Shown piece by piece: positions 44,733-55,452 of a DNA stretch of 64,000 bases (the first letter of the stretch is position 1; each line of letters begins with the position of its first letter). Source of the stretch: Humibacillus xanthopallidus. Lineage in GTDB: Bacteria > Actinomycetota > Actinomycetes > Actinomycetales > Dermatophilaceae. The position numbers were made by a program, and so were the translations under genes. The stretch is taken from assembly GCF_006716675.1 (NCBI RefSeq), contig NZ_VFPM01000001.1, positions 1,054,001-1,118,000 of the forward strand, read 5' to 3'. Under the pieces are notes generated by a model, which saw only the letters and a program-made list of their open reading frames with translations, was not told where the DNA came from and did no database searches.

Positions 44733-45407
44733 TCAGGCGCGGGCGGCGTAGCGACGCTCAGGGCGGCCGGTGGTGCCGTAGCGCAGCTTGACCTCGGCGC
44801 GTCCGACCGAGACGAAGTGCTCGAGGTAGCGACGCGCACTGACGCGTGAGATGCCCACAGCCTCAGCGCATTCCGTCGCCGAGAGGGTCTCGGCTGAGGT
44901 GCGCAGCGCACGCTCCACAGCCTCCGCGGTCTCGACGCTGAGACCCTTCGGCAGGGCGCTGGCCGGCGCACGACCGGCGGGCTGCGAGGTGAAGGCCGCG
45001 TCGATCTCGGCCTGCGTGAGGTCGTCGCTGAGGCTGCGAGCCCGCTCGGCGGCATACGTCAGCAGTCGCTGCTCGAGGTCGGGGAACGCGAAGGGCTTGA
45101 GCAGGTAGCCGACGACGCCCTGGCGCACCGCGCCGCGCACGGCATCGGCCTCCTTGGCCGCGGTGATGACGAGCACGTCGCACGTCTCGCCGGCCGCGCG
45201 CAACCGCGTCACGAGGTCGAGGCCGAAGGCATCCGGGAGGTAGAGGTCGAGGAGCAGGAGGTCGGGCTTGAGGGAGCTGACCATCGACAGCGCGTCGTCG
45301 CCGGTCTGGGCCGAGCCGACGACCTCGAAGCCGTCGATGCGCTCGACGAACCCTCGGTGGATGCGGGCGACCATGAAGTCGTCGTCGACGACGAGCACCC
45401 TGATCAT
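44733..45407 (-). CDS. CitB/DcuR-type response regulator
   Basis: 224 residues. Receiver with VLVVDDDFMVARIHRGFVE, phosphoacceptor D54 in LLLDLYLPDAFGLDLV, and Lys in YLLKPFAFPDLEQRLL. The C-terminal helix-turn-helix is ATECAEAVGISRVSARRYLE, as in transcriptional regulators of citrate/malate metabolism. It is joined by ATGA to the kinase upstream and faces away from the tctCBA operon it most likely controls. Confidence 0.92.
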   Translation of the reverse strand: MIRVLVVDDDFMVARIHRGFVERIDGFEVVGSAQTGDDALSMVSSLKPDLLLLDLYLPDAFGLDLVTRLRAAGETCDVLVITAAKEADAVRGAVRQGVVGYLLKPFAFPDLEQRLLTYAAERARSLSDDLTQAEIDAAFTSQPAGRAPASALPKGLSVETAEAVERALRTSAETLSATECAEAVGISRVSARRYLEHFVSVGRAEVKLRYGTTGRPERRYAARA

Positions 45408-47146
45408 GACCGGTCCTCCGCGGTGGTGGTCATCGCCTCGACGGTGAGCCGGGCGACGAACTTCGCGCCCCTCGGGGTGTTCTCGACCTCGACCTCACCA
45501 CCGCGACGTTGGCAGATGAGACGCGTCAGCGCCAGCCCGATGCCGCGCTCGCCGGCACGTGCGGCCTTGGTCGTGAAGCCGTGGGTGAAGACCTCGGTCA
45601 CGACCTCCGGAGCGATGCCCGGCCCGGAGTCGACGACGCTCACCTCGAGCGAGCTCGCGTCCTGACGGATCGTCAGCTCCACCCACTTGTCTGGCCCCTC
45701 CGAGGTGGCGGCCGCGTCGATGGCGTTGTCGACGAGGTTGCCGACGACGGCGGCGACGTCGGCCGTGTCACGCGGGGCGAGGCGTCCGAGCGAGGTGTCG
45801 TCCGAGACGCGCAGCTCCACCCGGCGCTCCGTCGCCTGCGCGGCCTTGGCCATGACGAGGGCCGTGACGGCGGTGTCACGGATGCGGCGCGACACCGCGA
45901 GGTCGAGCTGGGCACGGTGCTCACTGACGGAGTCGACGTAGCCGACGACCTCGTCGTACTCGCCGAGCTGGATGAGCCCGGAGATCGTGTGGAGCTGGTT
46001 GGCGAACTCGTGCGCCTGCGCCCGCAGCAGCTCCGTCGTGCTGCGGAACGAGCCGATCTCGCGCTCGAGGTCTGCGAGCTCGGTGCGGTCGCGCAGCGTC
46101 GTCACCGAGCCGAGGGGTCGGCCGTCCTTGCTGACCTCCATGCGGTTCATGACGAGCACCCGGCCGCGACGCAGCACGACCTGGTCGCGGGGCACGTGGG
46201 CGCTGCCGTCCCCCGCGTCGGAGCCGCTCTCGCCACTTCCGCCCTCGTCGGCCACACCGCGCAGGACATCACGGAGGCGGGGACCGAGCGACAGGTCGTC
46301 GAGACGCATCCCGACTGCATGCTCCGGAAGGTCGAGCAGGCGCTGGGCGACGTTGTTGACCAACGTGATCCGCTCATTCGTGTCGAGCGCGACGACACCC
46401 TCGGCGAGGCCGAAGAGCATCGCCTCGCGGCTCTCGGCGAGGCCGGTGATCTCGGCCGGCTCGAGCCCCAGGGTCTGCCGCTTGATGCGCCGGGCGAGCA
46501 GCCAGGACCCGACCCCGCCGATGACGAGGGCGATGCCGAGGTAGGTCGGAAGGTAGGAGGAGTTGCCTTGCAGGCGGTCGAAGGCGGACGGCATACGGAC
46601 GGCGACCATGACGGTGCCGAGCTGGGCGCCCACGGGCAGCGGGCCCGACTCCGTGGGCGACGTCGGCGTGTAGAGCAACGGGCTCTGCGCGACGAGCATC
46701 CGCTCGCCGCCGATCTCCATGACGCCCGTCCAGCTCGCGCCCTCGCCGACGGCCGGCTTGCCGAGCGGGATGCGGGTCTTGTCGATCGTCGGGTCGGACG
46801 ACACCGTCGCGATCTCGTCGGAGTCGGCGATCGTCACCGACGTGACGCCGTACTGCGTGACGACCGACTGGACGACGGCCGGCAGGACGTTGACGACGCC
46901 GCCGGGGCCCATCTCGGTGCGCACGATCGGCGTGCTCGCGAGCTGCTCCGCGATCGCCGACACCCGACGCCCCTCGGTGCGGGTGAAGGTCGCCTCCGAC
47001 TGGGCGAGCGAGACGAGGGCGACAGTCACGAGCACACCGAGCAGGATGACCATCTGCGCGACGAGCAGCTGCCCGGCGAGGGAGAGGCGGCCGAAGCGAC
47101 CCGGTCTCTGCGTGACCAAAACGAACTCAACCTTCATTGCTGACAC
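45404..47146 (-). CDS. CitA/DcuS-type sensor histidine kinase
   Basis: About 580 residues. Membrane helix 1 (LLVAQMVILLGVLVTVALVSL), an outside PAS-like (CitA-type) domain of ~140 residues and membrane helix 2 (YLGIALVIGGVGSWLLARRI) are followed by a cytoplasmic PAS domain (AMLFGLAEGVVALDTNERIT). The phosphoacceptor region is RAQAHEFANQLHTISGLIQL. The HATPase has NLVDNAIDAAA, DSGPGIAP and ERGIGLALTRLIC. The family senses external di- or tricarboxylates. The start could instead be ATG 47137. It is divergent from tctC, 84 bases apart. Confidence 0.92.
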   Translation of the reverse strand: MSAMKVEFVLVTQRPGRFGRLSLAGQLLVAQMVILLGVLVTVALVSLAQSEATFTRTEGRRVSAIAEQLASTPIVRTEMGPGGVVNVLPAVVQSVVTQYGVTSVTIADSDEIATVSSDPTIDKTRIPLGKPAVGEGASWTGVMEIGGERMLVAQSPLLYTPTSPTESGPLPVGAQLGTVMVAVRMPSAFDRLQGNSSYLPTYLGIALVIGGVGSWLLARRIKRQTLGLEPAEITGLAESREAMLFGLAEGVVALDTNERITLVNNVAQRLLDLPEHAVGMRLDDLSLGPRLRDVLRGVADEGGSGESGSDAGDGSAHVPRDQVVLRRGRVLVMNRMEVSKDGRPLGSVTTLRDRTELADLEREIGSFRSTTELLRAQAHEFANQLHTISGLIQLGEYDEVVGYVDSVSEHRAQLDLAVSRRIRDTAVTALVMAKAAQATERRVELRVSDDTSLGRLAPRDTADVAAVVGNLVDNAIDAAATSEGPDKWVELTIRQDASSLEVSVVDSGPGIAPEVVTEVFTHGFTTKAARAGERGIGLALTRLICQRRGGEVEVENTPRGAKFVARLTVEAMTTTAEDRS

Positions 47147-47220
47147 AAGGGCGACACGGCGTCGTGGCGCAAGCCACGATCATGCCGTTCCTCCCACAGA
47201 ATGCGAAAGAGACCTCGACG

Positions 47221-48249
47221 ATGAGCACTCGCAAGCCCGCCCGCCGCACCATCCTCCTCGGCGTGACCGCCGGCGTCACCGCCCTCGCCCTCTCGGCCTG
47301 CGGGGCCACGGCGAAGAAGGACGAGGCCTCCACGGCCGCCGGCGCCAGCGCCGCGCCCGCCTCGAACCTGCAGATCATGGTCCCCAACTCCCCCGGCGGT
47401 GGCTACGACACCACCGCGCGCACGGCCGCCAAGGTCATGGAGTCCGCCGACATCACCGGGCCGATCCAGGTCTTCAACCTGCCGGGCGCCGGCGGGACGG
47501 TCGGCCTACAGCGCACCGTCAACGAGAAGGGCAACGGCAAGCTCGCCATGCAGATGGGGCTCGGCGTCGTCGGCGCGGCCTACACCCAGAAGTCGCAGGC
47601 CAAGCTCTCCGACACGACGCCGGTCGCCAAGCTCATCGAGGAGGCCGGCGCGATCGTCGTGCCGAAGGAGTCGTCCTACTCCGACATCAACGCCCTCGTC
47701 GCTGCGTGGAAGGCCGACCCCAAGAAGGTCAACGTCGGAGGCGGCTCCTCGCCCGGCGGCCCCGACCACCTGCTCCCGATGCAGCTGGCCAAGGCCGTCG
47801 GCATCGACCCCAAGACGGTCAGCTACATCGGCTTCGACGGTGGCGGCGAGCTGCTCCCGGCCCTCATCGGCAACAAGATCTCCTTCGGCGCCAGCGGCTT
47901 CGGCGAGTTCCTCGACCAGGTCAAGGCCGGCCAGGTCAAGGTGCTCGCGGTGACGAGCGACAAGCGCATCGACGCCCTGCCCGACGTGCCGACCCTCAAG
48001 GAGTCGGGCATCGACCTCGTCTTCACCAACTGGCGCGGCATCGTGGCCCCTCCCGGCATCTCCGACGCCGACAAGGCCACGTGGATCGACGCGCTGACGA
48101 AGATGCACGCCTCGCAGGGCTGGAAGGACGAGATGAAGAAGCGCGGCTGGACCGACGCCTTCGTCACCGGCGCCGACTTCGGCACCTTCCTCACCCAGCA
48201 GGACCAGGCCGTCGCCGAGATCCTCACGACCCTCGGGCTCGCGGGCTGA
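47221..48249 (+). CDS. tctC: TctC: tripartite tricarboxylate transporter substrate-binding lipoprotein
   Basis: 342 residues from ATG 47221. The signal peptide ends in a lipobox (LALSAC, near residue 25), followed by an Ala/Ser linker and the Bug/TctC fold. Motifs are LQIMVPNSPGGGYDTTART, VFNLPGAGGTVGLQR, GGGSSPGGPDHLLPMQLA, IGFDGGGELLPALIG and NWRGIVAPPGISDADK. It binds an extracytoplasmic carboxylate such as citrate and delivers it to TctAB. The divergent CitAB-type system fits regulation by the same substrate. Confidence 0.95.
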   Translation: MSTRKPARRTILLGVTAGVTALALSACGATAKKDEASTAAGASAAPASNLQIMVPNSPGGGYDTTARTAAKVMESADITGPIQVFNLPGAGGTVGLQRTVNEKGNGKLAMQMGLGVVGAAYTQKSQAKLSDTTPVAKLIEEAGAIVVPKESSYSDINALVAAWKADPKKVNVGGGSSPGGPDHLLPMQLAKAVGIDPKTVSYIGFDGGGELLPALIGNKISFGASGFGEFLDQVKAGQVKVLAVTSDKRIDALPDVPTLKESGIDLVFTNWRGIVAPPGISDADKATWIDALTKMHASQGWKDEMKKRGWTDAFVTGADFGTFLTQQDQAVAEILTTLGLAG

Positions 48250-48251
48250 TC

Positions 48252-48893
48252 ATGGCCGACCTCGACGCCAACGGCCGGGGCGGCGACGCCGCCCCGGCCG
48301 GGGTCCCCGATCCCAGCCGCGATGCCAGCCGCGATGCCAGTCGGGATGTCGCTGTCGCTGACAGTGGGACGGCCGCTGACGGCGGTGTGGCCGCTGACGC
48401 TCCCGTGCGCCGCGGGGACCGCGCGCAGTACGGCGTGTGCGCCGGCCTCGCGGTCCTCGGCGGGCTGCTCCTCTTCGACGCCGCCCGCATCGGGCACGCC
48501 TCGAGCAGCAACGACCCGGTCGGGCCGCGCCCCGTGCCGATCATCATCGGCGTCCTCCTGCTGCTGACCGCGATCCTCTACGCCGTCGACGTCGCCCGCG
48601 GCGGCGTGGGCCACCCGGAGGAGGGCGAGGACGTCGACCTCTCGTCAGGCTCGGACTGGAAGACGCTCGGCCTGCTCGCCGCCTTCTTCGTCCTCAACGC
48701 GGTGCTCATCCAGCCGCTCGGCTGGGTCATCAGCGGAGCCATCCTCTTCGCCGGATCGGCCTACGCGCTCGGCAACCGGCACCACGTGCGAGGCATCGCC
48801 TTCGGGCTGGCGCTCTCGCTCGCCACCTTCTACGCCTTCGCCATCGGGCTCGACGTCAACCTGCCCGCCGGCGTGCTGCAAGGGATCCTCTGA
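48252..48893 (+). CDS. tctB: TctB: small membrane subunit of tricarboxylate transporter
   Basis: 213 residues from ATG 48252. An unusual ~55-residue polar N-terminus containing [11 protein letters not shown] repeats precedes four membrane helices ([79 protein letters not shown]). The [13 protein letters not shown] motif after helix 1 is typical of TctB. The start is two bases after the tctC stop. Confidence 0.93.
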   Translation: MADLDANGRGGDAAPAGVPDPSRDASRDASRDVAVADSGTAADGGVAADAPVRRGDRAQYGVCAGLAVLGGLLLFDAARIGHASSSNDPVGPRPVPIIIGVLLLLTAILYAVDVARGGVGHPEEGEDVDLSSGSDWKTLGLLAAFFVLNAVLIQPLGWVISGAILFAGSAYALGNRHHVRGIAFGLALSLATFYAFAIGLDVNLPAGVLQGIL

Positions 48894-50485
48894 TGGACAA
48901 CATCTCGAACCTCATCAGCGGCTTCGGCCACGTGCTGACGCCGATGAACCTCCTCTTCGCGCTCATCGGCGTCACGATCGGCACCGCCGTCGGCGTCCTC
49001 CCCGGCATCGGCCCGGCCATGACGGTGGCGCTCCTGCTCCCCGTCACCTACGGCCTCGAGCCGACCCAGGCCCTCATCATGTTCGCCGGCATCTTCTACG
49101 GCGGCATGTACGGCGGCTCGACGACCTCGATCCTGCTCAACACCCCCGGCGAGTCCTCGTCCGTCGTGACGGCGATCGAGGGCAACAAGATGGCCAAGGC
49201 CGGCCGGGCCTCCCAGGCTCTGGCCACGGCTGCCATCGGCTCCTTCGTCGCCGGCACCATCGGCACCCTGCTGCTCGCACTCGTCATGCCGCAGGTCGTG
49301 AAGTTCGCCGTGAGCCTCGGCGCTCCGGAGTACTTCGCGATCATGCTCGTCGCCTTCGTCGGCGCGAGTGCGGTCCTCGGCAGCTCGCGGATCCGCGGCT
49401 TCGCCGCCCTGCTCGTCGGCCTCGCCATCGGCATCATCGGCATCGACAAGGTGACCGGCCAGCAGCGCCTCACCTTCGGCGTCCCGCAGCTCGCCGACGG
49501 CATCGACGTCGTCGTCGTGGCGGTCGGGCTCTTCGCCGTCGGCGAGGCCCTCTGGGTCGCAGCACACCTGCGGCGCAAGGCTGCCGGGGTCATCCCCGTC
49601 GGCCGGCCGTGGATGGGCCGCGACGACTGGGGCCGGTCCTGGAAGCCCTGGCTGCGCGGCACCGCCTTCGGCTTCCCCTTCGGCGCCCTGCCCGCCGGCG
49701 GCGCCGAGATCCCGACCTTCCTGTCCTACATGACGGAGCGCAAGCTCTCGAAGCGGCCGGAGGAGTTCGGCAAGGGCGCCATCGAGGGCGTCGCGGGGCC
49801 GGAGGCGGCCAACAACGCCTCTGCCGCAGGCACGCTCGTGCCGATGCTCGCCCTCGGCCTGCCCACGAACGCCACCGCCGCGATCATGCTCGCGGCCCTG
49901 CAGGGCTGGGGTCTCGAGCCCGGCCCGCTCCTCATGGAGAAGCAGCCGGTGCTCGTGTGGACCCTCGTCGCGAGCCTCTTCATCGGCAACACGATGCTGC
50001 TGCTGCTCAACCTGCCGCTCGCTCCCGCGTGGGCCAAGCTGCTGCAGATCCCTCGTCCCTACCTCTACGCCGGCATCCTGTTCTTCGCGTCCATGGGGGC
50101 GTATGCCGTCAACGCCCAGCCGTTCGACCTCTTCCTCCTGCTCGGGCTGGGTCTCGTCGGCTTCGTCCTGCGCCGCTTCGGGCTGCCGGTGCTCCCCCTC
50201 ATCATCGGCGTCATCCTCGGCCCGCTGGCCGAGCTCCAGGGCCGTCGCTCGCTCCAGCTGAGCGGTGGCGACCTCGGCGGCCTCATCGGCGGCCCGGTTG
50301 CCTGGGTCTGCTTCGCGATCATCGCGGTCGTGCTCCTCTGGCCGCTCGGCCGGCTGGCCCAGCGAGCCTGGTCGCAGCGCCCGGGTGGCACCGACGGCGG
50401 GTCCCACGGCGGCTCAGGCACCGGACCCGACGGCGGCGGCTCCACCGGCTCCGTCTCCCCCGCAACCACGGAGGTCAAGGCATGA
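48893..50485 (+). CDS. tctA: TctA: large membrane subunit of tricarboxylate transporter
   Basis: 530 residues from ATG 48893 (TGATG overlap with tctB). About 12 helices. Diagnostic segments are [20 protein letters not shown], then [38 protein letters not shown] and, in the second half, [39 protein letters not shown] and [19 protein letters not shown]. The tail is Gly/Ser-rich and longer than usual. It is overlapped by uspA as ATGA. Confidence 0.96.
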   Translation: MDNISNLISGFGHVLTPMNLLFALIGVTIGTAVGVLPGIGPAMTVALLLPVTYGLEPTQALIMFAGIFYGGMYGGSTTSILLNTPGESSSVVTAIEGNKMAKAGRASQALATAAIGSFVAGTIGTLLLALVMPQVVKFAVSLGAPEYFAIMLVAFVGASAVLGSSRIRGFAALLVGLAIGIIGIDKVTGQQRLTFGVPQLADGIDVVVVAVGLFAVGEALWVAAHLRRKAAGVIPVGRPWMGRDDWGRSWKPWLRGTAFGFPFGALPAGGAEIPTFLSYMTERKLSKRPEEFGKGAIEGVAGPEAANNASAAGTLVPMLALGLPTNATAAIMLAALQGWGLEPGPLLMEKQPVLVWTLVASLFIGNTMLLLLNLPLAPAWAKLLQIPRPYLYAGILFFASMGAYAVNAQPFDLFLLLGLGLVGFVLRRFGLPVLPLIIGVILGPLAELQGRRSLQLSGGDLGGLIGGPVAWVCFAIIAVVLLWPLGRLAQRAWSQRPGGTDGGSHGGSGTGPDGGGSTGSVSPATTEVKA

Positions 50486-50874
50486 CGATCCTCGTCGGCT
50501 ACATCCCCACCGCCCAGGGCGAGGCAGCACTGGCCGCCGCGATCGTCGAGGCCAAGGCGCACGACGAGGCGGTGCTCGTCATCAACATGTCGCGCGACGA
50601 CAAGCTGGTGGACGCCCACCGCGCTGCGGGCAGCGACCTCGACCGGCTCGACCGGGACCTCGCCGAGTCGGGCGTGCCGCACGAGGTGCGGCGCATCGAG
50701 CACGGCACCGACCCCGCCGACCAGATCCTCGACGTCGTGGACTCGGAGCACCCGCGGATGCTCGTGATCGGCCTCCGGCACCGGTCCGCGGTCGGCAAGC
50801 TGCTCCTGGGCTCGACCGCCCAGCGGCTCCTGCTCGACGCCACCTGCCCGGTGCTCGCCGTCAAGGCGGACTGA
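50482..50874 (+). CDS. Universal stress protein (UspA) domain protein
   Basis: A 130-residue single Usp domain: [20 protein letters not shown] at the N-terminus and the ATP-binding G-x2-G-x9-G motif in [20 protein letters not shown] followed by [19 protein letters not shown] coupling to tctA makes it a fourth member of the transport operon. It may gate or sense energy state for the transporter, as proposed for other transporter-linked Usp proteins. Confidence 0.9.
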   Translation: MTILVGYIPTAQGEAALAAAIVEAKAHDEAVLVINMSRDDKLVDAHRAAGSDLDRLDRDLAESGVPHEVRRIEHGTDPADQILDVVDSEHPRMLVIGLRHRSAVGKLLLGSTAQRLLLDATCPVLAVKAD

Positions 50875-50906
50875 GCCACCCGGCATAGCCCTGCTCCACC
50901 CCTGCG

Positions 50907-51051
50907 CGAAGCGGCCACTCGACACCAACCACCCAGTCGAGTGGCCGCTTCGTCACACCCTGACCCGGACGGGAGCTGGGCACTCGACGCCAACGCCAGC
51001 TCGAACGCCCAGTCCCCCACAGCCACACCCGTCGGGAAATGGGCACTCGAC
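50907..51051. repeat. Second site of the palindromic intergenic element
   Basis: A perfect inverted pair, CGAAGCGGCCACTCGAC (50907-50923) and GTCGAGTGGCCGCTTCG (50936-50952), with a 12-base loop. Further copies lie at 50972-50988 (GGAGCTGGGCACTCGAC) with a degraded partner near 50998-51017, and at 51034-51051 (GGGAAATGGGCACTCGAC). It lies between convergent uspA and marP, like the cluster at 44.5 kb. Confidence 0.85.
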
Positions 51052-51087
51052 GGGAAGGGTGGCGGTGGTTTGCCCGGTCAGATCCGC

Positions 51088-52289
51088 TCAGCCGGCGATG
51101 CAGGCTCCGGTGTCGACCTCGCGGGAGGCCCTGACCCCGGCTTCGAGCACCGGCCGGGCCTCGCGCAGCGTGAGGGCGTAGCCCGTGCCGGCGTCCTCGA
51201 GCGACTTCGCGAAGATGACGCCGACGACGCGTCCGCTCGGGTCGAGCAACGGCCCGCCGGAGTTGCCGGGCTGCACGGTCGTGGCGAGCGAGTAGATCTC
51301 GCGGACGACGGGCTGGTCGCCGTAGATGTCGCGGCCGCGGGCGTCGAGGACGGATCGCACCCGGGCCGACACGACGCGGTAGGGCCCGTCGAGGGGGAAG
51401 CCCGGCACCGCCGCGGACGCGCCCCGCTCGAGCTCGGAGCCGAGCGGCAGCGCCGGCGGCGTCAGCCCTGGCACGTCGATGACGGCGAGGTCGCGCTCGG
51501 GGTCGAAGACGACGACGCGGCCGCGCAGCAGCTCGTCGCCGCCCTCGACGCGCACCTCGCTCGCACCGGCGACGACGTGGGCGTTCGTCACGACGCGGCC
51601 GGGGGCGAGCACCCAGCCGGTGCCCTCCTGGCCGCGCTGGCACGACGTCGAGACGGTGGTCACCTTGACGACCGAGCGGCCCGCCTCGCGCACCGCGGCC
51701 GAGCGCGCCACGGCGGGGTCGGGGTCCTGGACCGGCGTGATCGGCTCGGGCACGAGACCGCCGAAGACCTGCGGAAACCCTTGGCTCGACAGGAAACCGC
51801 GGAAGCCGGCAAAGATCTCGCCGGTCTGCTCCGGCACGAGGGTGTTGACGACCCGCAGCACCTTCGAGTCCGCCATCGCCTTCGAGAGCGTCTGGTTGCC
51901 GGCCGTGCGCAGGGCCCCGCCGATGAACCACACGATGAGGGTCGCGGCGAGCGTCACGACGACCGCACCGAGCACCGCGTCGACCCGCCGTAGCGACGGC
52001 TGCCCGACCCGGCGGCGGATCGACCCGCCGATGAGGCCGCCGAGGAACTGGCCGAGCCAGCCGAAGACGATCACCGCGCCCAGCAGCAGGACGACCCGCG
52101 TGCGCGAGTCCTGCCCGGTGGGCCCCCACCGCTCGAGCACCGCCGGCATCTGCCACACGGCGAGCAGCGCGAAGACGAAGAAGCCGACGAGCGAGAAGAC
52201 GCTCTGGATGAGCCCCTGGCGGTAGCCCGAGACGCCGTAGGCGACGAGCAGGACGATGAGGGCGATGTCGAGCAGCGTGCTGCCGGTCA

Positions 52290-52290
<1 letters not shown>
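51088..52290 (-). CDS. marP: MarP-like membrane serine protease (CvpA + trypsin-like)
   Basis: 400 residues from ATG 52290. The N-terminal CvpA-like domain has four membrane helices (LLDIALIVLLVAYGVSGYRQ, then GLIQSVFSLVGFFVFALLAV). The chymotrypsin-like protease outside has catalytic His in VVTNAHVVAGAS, Asp in DPERDLAVIDVPG and Ser in TVQPGNSGGPLLDPSG. Two cysteines (in TSCQRG and DTGACIAG) could form a disulfide. In M. tuberculosis MarP (Rv3671c) is needed for acid and oxidative stress survival. It is the last gene of nth-nudix-marP; stop and start overlap as TGATG. Confidence 0.94.
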
Positions 52291-53030
<740 letters not shown>

Positions 53031-53040
53031 GCGCGAGCCT

Positions 53041-53775
53041 TCACTTCGGGGCCAGCTCGTACTTGAGCAGCTTCGCCGCCCGCTCGGGGTCGGTCTCGCC
53101 GATGCCGTAGCTCGGGCACCAGCGCGCCACCGGGCAGGCGCCGCAGGCGGGCTTCTTCGCGTGGCACGTGCGGCGGCCGTGGAAGATGAGGACGTGGCTG
53201 AGCATCGTCCAGTCCTTGCGCATGAAGAGCCGGCCGATCTCGTGCTCGACCTTGACGGGGTCCTCCTCCTCGGTCCAGCCGAAGCGGCGGACGAGGCGGC
53301 CGAAGTGCGTGTCGACGGTGATGCCGGGGATGTCGAAGGCGTTGCCGAGGACGACGTTCGCGGTCTTGCGGCCGACTCCCGGCAGGGTCACGAGGTCCTT
53401 GAGCCGCGGCGGCACCTCCCCGTCGAAGCGCTCGACGAGGGCCGAGCCCAGCTTGATGAGCGAGTCGGTCTTGGCCCGGTAGAAGCCGGTCGGCTGGATG
53501 ATCGTCTCGAGCTCGGTGCGGTCGGCGTTCGCGTAGTCGGCCGCGGTGCGGTACTTCGCGAAAACGATCGGCGTCACCTTGTTGACCCCGACGTCGGTCG
53601 TCTGCGCCGAGAGGATCGTCGCGACGAGCAGCTCGAGCGGCGTCGAGAAGTCGAGCTCACAGTGCGCATAGGGGTAGCGCTCGTGCAGCGATCGGTACAT
53701 GCGGCGCGCGCGGCGCACCCGCGCGACGGGCGACTCGTCGGCGGTCACGACGGCTCGGGCAGACACAGACGACAC
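53041..53775 (-). CDS. nth: Endonuclease III (DNA glycosylase/AP lyase)
   Basis: 244 residues from GTG 53775 (GTG 53766 also possible; the longer open frame is antisense to the next operon's leader). It repairs oxidised pyrimidines. The helix-hairpin-helix with catalytic Lys is [17 protein letters not shown], the catalytic Asp is in [14 protein letters not shown], and the 4Fe-4S cluster cysteines are in [17 protein letters not shown] (C-x6-C-x2-C-x5-C). It heads the nth-nudix-marP operon. Confidence 0.95.
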   Translation of the reverse strand: MSSVSARAVVTADESPVARVRRARRMYRSLHERYPYAHCELDFSTPLELLVATILSAQTTDVGVNKVTPIVFAKYRTAADYANADRTELETIIQPTGFYRAKTDSLIKLGSALVERFDGEVPPRLKDLVTLPGVGRKTANVVLGNAFDIPGITVDTHFGRLVRRFGWTEEEDPVKVEHEIGRLFMRKDWTMLSHVLIFHGRRTCHAKKPACGACPVARWCPSYGIGETDPERAAKLLKYELAPK

Positions 53776-53914
53776 TGTATGCCGCCGCCCTGAGTCACGC
53801 GCGCGCGTCCCGTCGGACGGGGGGTGGGGGTCGGGCGGGGCCGCGTTGTCGAGGGTTGCGGGTGAAGGCGAGAGCGGCTGGGTACGGGTCTCCTGCACGG
53901 AGGAGGAGCACCAC

Positions 53915-54736
53915 ATGTCGACAGGGACCCGACCGGGGGGCCGCGCCACGAGCGTCGCCGCGCCCCCGGATGACGACGATCTCGAGCAGCTGCTCGGCCG
54001 GCTGGCCGGGGCTGGCCTCGCTCACGCCCCCGCGGAGGGGGTCGGCGACGCGCTGGAGCAGATGGTCGGGCACCCGGAGTTCCCCTGCCTCGGTGCGAAG
54101 TCCGTCTTCCGTCGAGGCAGCGTCGAGCACGTGGTCCTCGACGACATGTCCGGCGCCGACGTGCCGGAGTCGCTGCTGGCCCGGCTCGGGGAGTTCGCCC
54201 GCGACATCGATGGCGAGGACGGCTTCCACTCCTTCATCGCGACCTTCCGCGGGCCCGTCCCCGCTGACGAGGCAGCCTTCGAGAGGGCTCTCTTCGAGCT
54301 CCTGCAGCGGCTGCACGACGCCGACGACGACGAGTGGGCACCGGGAGTCGGCTCCGACCCCAACGACCCGCACTTCGCCTTCAGCGTCGGCGGCACCGCC
54401 TACTTCATCGTCGGCCTGCATCCCGCGGCCTCGCGCGTCGCCCGTCGGGCACCGCTCCCGACCCTCGTCTTCAACCCGCACGAGCAGTTCGAGCAGCTGC
54501 GGGAGGAGGGCCGCTTCGAGCGGATGCGCGGCGCCATCCGGCGCCGCGACAAGGACCTGCAGGGCAGCATCAACCCGATGGTGGCCGACCACGGCGAGGC
54601 CACCGAGGCGATGCAGTACTCCGGCCGGGCGCACGGCGCCGACTGGGAGCCGCCACTCGAGGTGCACGAGACTGCGGGTGGCGACGCCGGCCACACCGAC
54701 CGCGCAGACGACTCCGACACCCCCGAGGGGACCTGA
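53915..54736 (+). CDS. YqcI/YcgG-family heme protein, GntA/RohS-like
   Basis: 273 residues from ATG 53915 with AGGAGGAG upstream. Conserved features are [20 protein letters not shown] near residue 50, [28 protein letters not shown], and the C-terminal block [20 protein letters not shown], then [20 protein letters not shown]. Characterised relatives are heme-dependent N-oxygenases: GntA hydroxylates a guanidine and RohS makes the nitro group of azomycin. It overlaps the next gene (DUF1989) as TGATG. Which amine or guanidine it acts on cannot be read from the sequence. Confidence 0.85.
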   Translation: MSTGTRPGGRATSVAAPPDDDDLEQLLGRLAGAGLAHAPAEGVGDALEQMVGHPEFPCLGAKSVFRRGSVEHVVLDDMSGADVPESLLARLGEFARDIDGEDGFHSFIATFRGPVPADEAAFERALFELLQRLHDADDDEWAPGVGSDPNDPHFAFSVGGTAYFIVGLHPAASRVARRAPLPTLVFNPHEQFEQLREEGRFERMRGAIRRRDKDLQGSINPMVADHGEATEAMQYSGRAHGADWEPPLEVHETAGGDAGHTDRADDSDTPEGT

Positions 54737-55326
54737 TGGACACGACCCGACTCGCTCCCCAGACCGGCGCCGGCTTCGTCCTGCGCGCCGGCCAGAGCCT
54801 CACCGTCGTCGACCCGACGGGTGGCCAGGTGAGCGACTTCTACTGCGTGCTCGCCGACGACCACGACGAGTGGCTGTCGTCCGGGCGCACGATCGACTAC
54901 GCGAACTCCACGCTCGTGACGACCGGCACGGTGCTCTACAGCAACCGCAGCACCGAGATGGCCGTCGTCGTCGACGACACGTGCGGCCGGCACGACTTCC
55001 TCCTGACGCCCTGCAGCCAGCAGACCTTCGACCTGCTCTATCCGGAGTTCGAGGGGGCCTACCACCCGAGCTGCTTCGAGAACCTCGCGACGTCGATGGG
55101 GCCCCTGGGTGTCGACCCGGACCGCATCGGCACGACGCTCAACATCTTCATGAACGTCTGGGCCGAGCGCGACGGCGAGCTGCACATCGACCCTCCGACC
55201 TCAGTCGCCGGCGATCGCTTCGTGCTCGAGGCCCGGGCCGACCTCGTCGTCGGGCTGACAGCGTGCTCGGCCGAGAAGTCCAACGGTGGGGTGTGCAAGC
55301 CGATCGACTACCGGATCGACGGCTGA
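54736..55326 (+). CDS. DUF1989 protein (carboxyguanidine deiminase / urea-carboxylase-associated family)
   Basis: 196 residues from ATG 54736. The family core is GGQVSDFYCVLADDHDEWLS, STEMAVVVDDTCGRHDFLLT with PCS after it (Cys/His/Cys cluster likely binding metal), PSCFENL, then LNIFMNVWAERDGELHIDPP and CSAEKSNGGVCKPIDYRI. DUF1989 includes the CgdA/CgdB carboxyguanidine deiminase subunits and urea-carboxylase-associated proteins. Here it stands without a carboxylase and is coupled to a YqcI/YcgG heme protein, so both may act on the same nitrogen-rich compound. Confidence 0.88.
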   Translation: MDTTRLAPQTGAGFVLRAGQSLTVVDPTGGQVSDFYCVLADDHDEWLSSGRTIDYANSTLVTTGTVLYSNRSTEMAVVVDDTCGRHDFLLTPCSQQTFDLLYPEFEGAYHPSCFENLATSMGPLGVDPDRIGTTLNIFMNVWAERDGELHIDPPTSVAGDRFVLEARADLVVGLTACSAEKSNGGVCKPIDYRIDG

Positions 55327-55452
55327 GCACCGGCTGGACGCGCGCTGGACGACGGCTGGTCGGCGCACCCCTGAGTGGCTGCGGGTCATCCGCCCCGCCG
55401 AGGGATGCGTCAGAGCCCGGCGCACGCGTGCCCTCCATGGCACACTGACCCC

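Noticed and set aside
45509..47143. Plus-strand open frame of 544 codons opposite the CitA-type kinase
   Set aside because: Antisense of a kinase with clear motifs; sequence is Arg/Asp/Glu/Ala-rich with no domain.
48830..50407. Minus-strand open frame of 525 codons opposite tctA
   Set aside because: Charged, low-complexity shadow of tctA; tctA itself has unmistakable family motifs.
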